The notes beneath the pieces were generated by a model that had not been told where the DNA came from, did no database searches, and saw only the letters and a list, made by a program, of their open reading frames with translations. DNA of 34,258 bases from an uncultured Gammaproteobacteria bacterium. Lineage in GTDB: Bacteria; Pseudomonadota; Gammaproteobacteria; Nitrosococcales; Methylophagaceae. Of this stretch, positions 30,259-34,258 are shown piece after piece. Position 1 is the stretch's first letter; every line of letters starts with the position of its first letter. The stretch lies in the NCBI GenBank assembly GCA_913042265.1, contig CAJWKF010000007.1, positions 1 through 34,258 of the forward strand, given 5' to 3'. A program made the translations under genes and the position numbers.

Positions 30259-30525
30259 TTATTCAGCGACAAATTCTGCTGGTGGCGCTGAACCTTCACC
30301 AAAGAAAAACTTTTCTAATTCTTCTTTGAGAAATTGTTGTGATTTTGAATCTGCTAATGATAATCGATTTTCATTGATTAACATGGTTTGCTGGCTTAAC
30401 CACATTTGCCAAGCTTCCTTAGAGACTGACTCATAGATTCTCTTGCCCAAGTCACCGGGGTAGGGAGAAAAGTCCATACCTTCAGATTCTTTGCCTAGTT
30501 TTATGCAATGGACAAGATGTACCAC
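30259..30525 (-). CDS. yggX: oxidative-damage protection / Fe(II)-trafficking protein YggX
   Basis: [50 protein letters not shown] matches the YggX family; next to mutY as in E. coli; GTG start. Confidence 0.93.
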   Translation of the reverse strand: MVHLVHCIKLGKESEGMDFSPYPGDLGKRIYESVSKEAWQMWLSQQTMLINENRLSLADSKSQQFLKEELEKFFFGEGSAPPAEFVAE

Positions 30526-30534
30526 TTTGTGCCC

Positions 30535-31578
30535 TTACTCTAATAACGTTAAAAATGCTTTAACAGGCGCGGGTAAGCCGAGCTGTAATGCATCTCTTAT
30601 TGTATACCAGTCGAAAATTTTATTGTGATCTATCTTCTGGTAGATATCTGAAGAGTGGACGAGATAAGGTGTAATGTCCAGTTTGAAGTGTGTAAAAGCA
30701 TGGCGGATTTGTTTTTGTTGCTGGATTTCTTGCGGATTAACCTCAAGTTTTTCTTGGCTAAAGAAGGTTAGTTCGGTGGAGTTATCGAACTCTGGGAAAC
30801 TCCAAAGGCCGCCCCATATTCCGCTGGCAGGTCTTTGTTCAAGCAGGATTTCACCATTAATGGATTGGGCTATTAACCAGTGAGTTTGGCGTATAGAAAT
30901 TTCTTTTTTAGGCTTAGATGTCGGAAAGAGCTCAGTTTTTCCTAATAGAAAAGCTTTGCAATCTTCATTTAGAGGACATTGTAAGCAAAGTGGTTTATTG
31001 CGCTTGCAAATGGTTGCACCAAGATCCATTTGCGCTTGAGTGTAATTTGCGATTCGTTCATCTGGTAGCAAGCTTTCAGCTATTTTCCAAAGCTTCTGTT
31101 CTACAGGCTTTTTGCCCGGCCAGCCTGAAATACCAGCATACCGAGCCAAGACACGTTTTACATTGCCATCTAATATCGGGTGGTTTTGATGGTGGGCTAG
31201 AGCCATTATGGCGCCTGCAGTGGAGCGACCAATACCGGGTAATGCTACTAATTCATCAATTGAGAATGGCATTTCTGCATGGTGTTGTTTGACAAGAATA
31301 TTAGCAGTTTTGTGTAGGTTTCTAGCCCTCGCGTAATAACCTAAGCCTGTCCATAATGATAATATATCGTCTAGTTTGGCGCTGGCAAGGGCGGTAATAT
31401 CACCGTATTGTGTAATGAAACGTAAATAATAGGGGATAACAGTTGATACTTGTGTTTGCTGAAGCATAATTTCGGACAACCATACATGGTATGGGGTAAT
31501 GTCATGTTGCCATGGCAAGTCTTTTCGACCATGCGTGTCATACCAGTTTATCAATTGCTCGTGAAAAGGAGGAACCAC
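30535..31578 (-). CDS. mutY: A/G-specific adenine glycosylase
   Basis: WYDTHGRKDLPWQ, SEIMLQQTQVSTVIPYY, LVALPGIGRSTAGAIMA, [4Fe-4S] Cys set CKRNKPLCLQCPLNEDC. GTG start overlapping the upstream stop. Confidence 0.96.
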   Translation of the reverse strand: MVPPFHEQLINWYDTHGRKDLPWQHDITPYHVWLSEIMLQQTQVSTVIPYYLRFITQYGDITALASAKLDDILSLWTGLGYYARARNLHKTANILVKQHHAEMPFSIDELVALPGIGRSTAGAIMALAHHQNHPILDGNVKRVLARYAGISGWPGKKPVEQKLWKIAESLLPDERIANYTQAQMDLGATICKRNKPLCLQCPLNEDCKAFLLGKTELFPTSKPKKEISIRQTHWLIAQSINGEILLEQRPASGIWGGLWSFPEFDNSTELTFFSQEKLEVNPQEIQQQKQIRHAFTHFKLDITPYLVHSSDIYQKIDHNKIFDWYTIRDALQLGLPAPVKAFLTLLE

Positions 31579-32852
31579 TATCTCTGCAGGTCTTCGTGTT
31601 TTTTGCGAATACGAACAGTACGTATAGTGTTATCAGAAGTTTGTACAACCTCAATAACATAGTCTTCAATTCGTAAGCTTACGTTAGGTTCGGGAATGCT
31701 TTCTAAATATTCCAGGATCAACCCATTGATAGTTTTTGGACCGTCGGTCGGCAGCTGCCAGTTATTCTGTCTGTTTATCTCGCGAATATTAGCTGAACCG
31801 TTGATAAAATAGCTGCCATCAGCTTGTGGGTGAATATCTTTATCTTCATCAATAAAATCGGCAGTAAATTCACCCACAATTTCACGAAATATGTCTTCTA
31901 GGGTAATAAGTCCAATAATGTCACCATATTCATCAACGACTAAACCCGTTCGTCGTTTGTGTCGTTGAAATTGGATTAACTGAGTATTTAAAGGTGTATT
32001 TTCAGGTACAAAATAACTAGGCTTAATAATACTTGTGAGGGTTTCTAATGTTAGGTTGTCTTGAGCTAACAGATGAAGTGCTTTGCGAACATGCAAGATA
32101 CCAATAAGATTGTCCAAACTTGTCTTATAAACCGGTAATCTGGTGTTAGCACAATAAGATAGTTGTTTAATAATTTCAGCTAGCGAGGCATTGAGATTTA
32201 AGCCATCAATTTCACTACGTGGCAACATCACATCATTAACAGTTACTTTTTCTAAATCGAGAATACTGACAAGCATTTTTTTATGGCGTTTAGGGATCAG
32301 ACTACCTGCCTCTTTTAAAGCCATTCTTAATTCTTCAGAATTAATAGCATCTGACATGGCCGCTTCTGGTGTGACCCCAAAAAACCCAAGCATTCTATTA
32401 GTGATGCTATTAGTAAACCAAACTAAAGGGTAAAGAATTATTAGCAAGGGTTTTAGAAGAAAACTAGCTGGGAAAGCAATCCGCTCAGGATGAAGGGCTG
32501 CTAATGTTTTTGGTGTGACCTCTGCAAAAAGAAGAATGATGAGAGTGAGAGTAAGAGTTGCGACGGCAATACCATTTTCTCCTAGGAGTTTAACTCCAAT
32601 AATAGTGGCAATAGCAGAAGCCAAAATATTAACAAAGTTATTACCAAGTAGAATAAGTCCGATAAGGCGGTCAGGACGTTTCAAGAGTTCGCTAGCACGA
32701 ATAGCACCCGGGTGGCCTTCTTGAACTAAATGGCGAAGACGATAACGATTTAAGGACATCAAGGCTGTTTCAGAGCTAGAGAAAAAAGCAGAAAAGAGCA
32801 ATAAAATGAATAGGATAAAAAATAAAAGTGTGAGCGATGTGGTTTCTAGCAT
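31578..32852 (-). CDS. CNNM/CorC-HlyC family membrane protein (DUF21-CBS-CBS-CorC_HlyC; YfjD/CorB-like)
   Basis: FFSSSETALMSLNRYRLRHL, LLGNNFVNILASAIAT, VNDVMLPRSEI CBS region, GLVVDEYGDIIGLITLEDIFREIVGEF. Confidence 0.92.
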   Translation of the reverse strand: MLETTSLTLLFFILFILLLFSAFFSSSETALMSLNRYRLRHLVQEGHPGAIRASELLKRPDRLIGLILLGNNFVNILASAIATIIGVKLLGENGIAVATLTLTLIILLFAEVTPKTLAALHPERIAFPASFLLKPLLIILYPLVWFTNSITNRMLGFFGVTPEAAMSDAINSEELRMALKEAGSLIPKRHKKMLVSILDLEKVTVNDVMLPRSEIDGLNLNASLAEIIKQLSYCANTRLPVYKTSLDNLIGILHVRKALHLLAQDNLTLETLTSIIKPSYFVPENTPLNTQLIQFQRHKRRTGLVVDEYGDIIGLITLEDIFREIVGEFTADFIDEDKDIHPQADGSYFINGSANIREINRQNNWQLPTDGPKTINGLILEYLESIPEPNVSLRIEDYVIEVVQTSDNTIRTVRIRKKHEDLQR

Positions 32853-32876
32853 AGTTATATTTCTTAAGAGCCCTAC

Positions 32877-33692
32877 TTAGCGAACCAAAATATATTCTAA
32901 AATGAGTTTGGTACCAAAGTAGGCTAGAACGAGGAATAAGAAGCCAACCAATGTCCATTTTATGGCGGTTTTTCCTCGCCATCCATGACGCCAGCGGCCC
33001 CAGAGTAAGATCGCAAAGACACACCAAGCTATGAGTGAAAGTATTGTTTTATGAGCCAATTGCTGGATGAAAATATCATCAAGAAATACAAAACCAGTTA
33101 TCAACCCCCCAGTTAGTAGAACAAAGCCACCAATGATGAGATGAAATAAACTGATCTCCATAGAGAGTAACGGTGGTAGCTTCCTAATTATCCCTGCAAC
33201 ATGCCGTTGGTGTAACTGCTGCTCTTGAATAGCTAAAACCCCAGCTTGCAGAGCTGCAAGTGTAAATAAGCTATATGCTGAAAGGGATAATAAAACGTGC
33301 CATTCTAGTGCTGGGTTAGATAGTCCCTCAACTTGATTGGCAGGCAAACTGGCCTTTAATATTAATATCAAAGCTACGAGAGGGTATATGAGCATGCCAG
33401 GATGAGCATGCTTGGATCTAAGACCTATGGCATACGCAAAAAAAGCCATGATCCAAGCTATCAAAGTCATTAGACTAAGGAGGCTCAAATCCCAACCACC
33501 TGCAGACTTCATAGTAAAAAAAATGTCAGCAGCATGAAAGATAAGTGCTAAAACTGCCATAAGACTGACAGGGAGTACGATAACATCACTTAACTCGCGC
33601 TGGAAAAAATGGCGAATTAGGATGGCACTGCAGGCCAAGTATAACAATAGGGCTAGAGCATTAGCTAGGGCCATTAGTAATTTCCATATCAA
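32877..33692 (-). CDS. cytochrome c assembly (CcsA/CcmC-like) membrane protein, YpjD-like
   Basis: Multi-TM with AGGWDLSLLSLMTLIAWIMAFFAYAIGLR, EWHVLLSLSAYSLFTLAALQAGVLAIQEQ; next to ffh, as ypjD in E. coli. Confidence 0.83.
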   Translation of the reverse strand: MIWKLLMALANALALLLYLACSAILIRHFFQRELSDVIVLPVSLMAVLALIFHAADIFFTMKSAGGWDLSLLSLMTLIAWIMAFFAYAIGLRSKHAHPGMLIYPLVALILILKASLPANQVEGLSNPALEWHVLLSLSAYSLFTLAALQAGVLAIQEQQLHQRHVAGIIRKLPPLLSMEISLFHLIIGGFVLLTGGLITGFVFLDDIFIQQLAHKTILSLIAWCVFAILLWGRWRHGWRGKTAIKWTLVGFLFLVLAYFGTKLILEYILVR

Positions 33693-33801
33693 GCATTAAA
33701 GTATTAGTCATTGATGAATCATAAACGATGTAATCCAATTCGTACTAATATTTCAGTTATAATTGAATTTAATTGTGTTTAGTGGATGAAATGAGCAAAC
33801 C

Positions 33802-34258
33802 ATGTTTGATAATTTAACTGATCGTCTCAGCGGTACATTACAAAAACTCCGTGGTCAGGGACGACTGACTGAAAATAATATTAAAGATAGCCTGCGTGAA
33901 GTTCGCATGGCCCTTCTTGAGGCTGATGTTGCTTTACCGGTAGTTAAGACTTTTATTGACCGTGTGAAAGAACGAGCGATGGGCCAGGATGTCATTCGAA
34001 GCTTGACTCCAGGTCAAGCATTGATAAAGATTGTCAATGATGAGCTAGTGGCAGTTATGGGTGAAGCGAATGAATCGCTTAACCTTAATATGCAACCGCC
34101 TGCAGTAATAATGATGGCGGGTTTACAAGGCGCAGGTAAAACTACCAGTGTTGCAAAACTAGCAAGATGGCTGAAAGAAAGTGAAAAGAAATCTGTCATG
34201 GTTGCCAGCGCAGATGTATATCGACCGGCAGCAATTGAGCAATTAAAAACATTAGCGG
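33802..34258 (+). CDS. ffh: signal recognition particle protein Ffh (5' part, truncated by window end)
   Basis: Translation MFDNLTDRLSGTLQKLRGQGRLTENNIKDSLREVRMALLEADVALPVVKTFI...MMAGLQGAGKTTSVAKLARWL; open to the window end, hence absent from the ORF track. Confidence 0.97.
   Translation, partial: MFDNLTDRLSGTLQKLRGQGRLTENNIKDSLREVRMALLEADVALPVVKTFIDRVKERAMGQDVIRSLTPGQALIKIVNDELVAVMGEANESLNLNMQPPAVIMMAGLQGAGKTTSVAKLARWLKESEKKSVMVASADVYRPAAIEQLKTLA

Noticed and set aside
30918-31292. 124-aa plus-strand ORF opposite mutY
   Set aside because: Antisense to the MutY catalytic and Fe-S regions; Cys/Leu-rich shadow ORF.
32776-33027. 83-aa minus-strand ORF between the CNNM and YpjD-like genes
   Set aside because: Out of frame and overlapping both confident genes; low-complexity hydrophobic tail.
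33791-33817. 8-codon ORF (MSKPCLII) overlapping the ffh start
   Set aside because: Too short to distinguish from chance and no independent signal.
1-34258. CRISPR array, transposon, prophage or toxin-antitoxin/defence island
   Set aside because: No direct-repeat array, transposase, integrase or phage protein was seen; ABC-F, GIY-YIG and NYN proteins here look like chromosomal housekeeping or family-level enzymes, not a defence locus.

Overview
This is a low-GC chromosomal window, probably gammaproteobacterial, that is almost entirely housekeeping genes. Left to right it holds: (i) the distal dcw cell-division/cell-wall cluster murC-murB-ddl-ftsQ-ftsA-ftsZ plus lpxC; (ii) a divergent DciA-like (DUF721) gene facing secA, then argJ and a DUF3549 gene; (iii) a tight minus-strand trio of fused SpmA/SpmB membrane protein, PHD-type 2OG-Fe(II) oxygenase and stand-alone peptide deformylase; (iv) a NYN-domain protein and two small membrane proteins; (v) a DeaD-like DEAD-box helicase, ABC-F YbiT, a GIY-YIG protein, MsrB and a MATE exporter; (vi) an exported SOUL protein, ung, tandem ABC-F genes yheS and uup, and an AGCS symporter; (vii) a cold-shock protein, yggX, mutY, a CNNM/CorC-type membrane protein, a YpjD/CcsA-like protein and the 5' part of ffh. 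I see no CRISPR array, transposase, integrase, phage gene, tRNA or rRNA, and no recognisable defence system. The best leads are the spmAB-phd-def gene group with a putative EF-Tu prolyl hydroxylase, structured non-coding DNA upstream of secA and deaD, a possible small RNA ending in a strong bidirectional terminator, and a small two-Cys membrane protein. Gene calls rest on motif recognition by eye; no database search was run.
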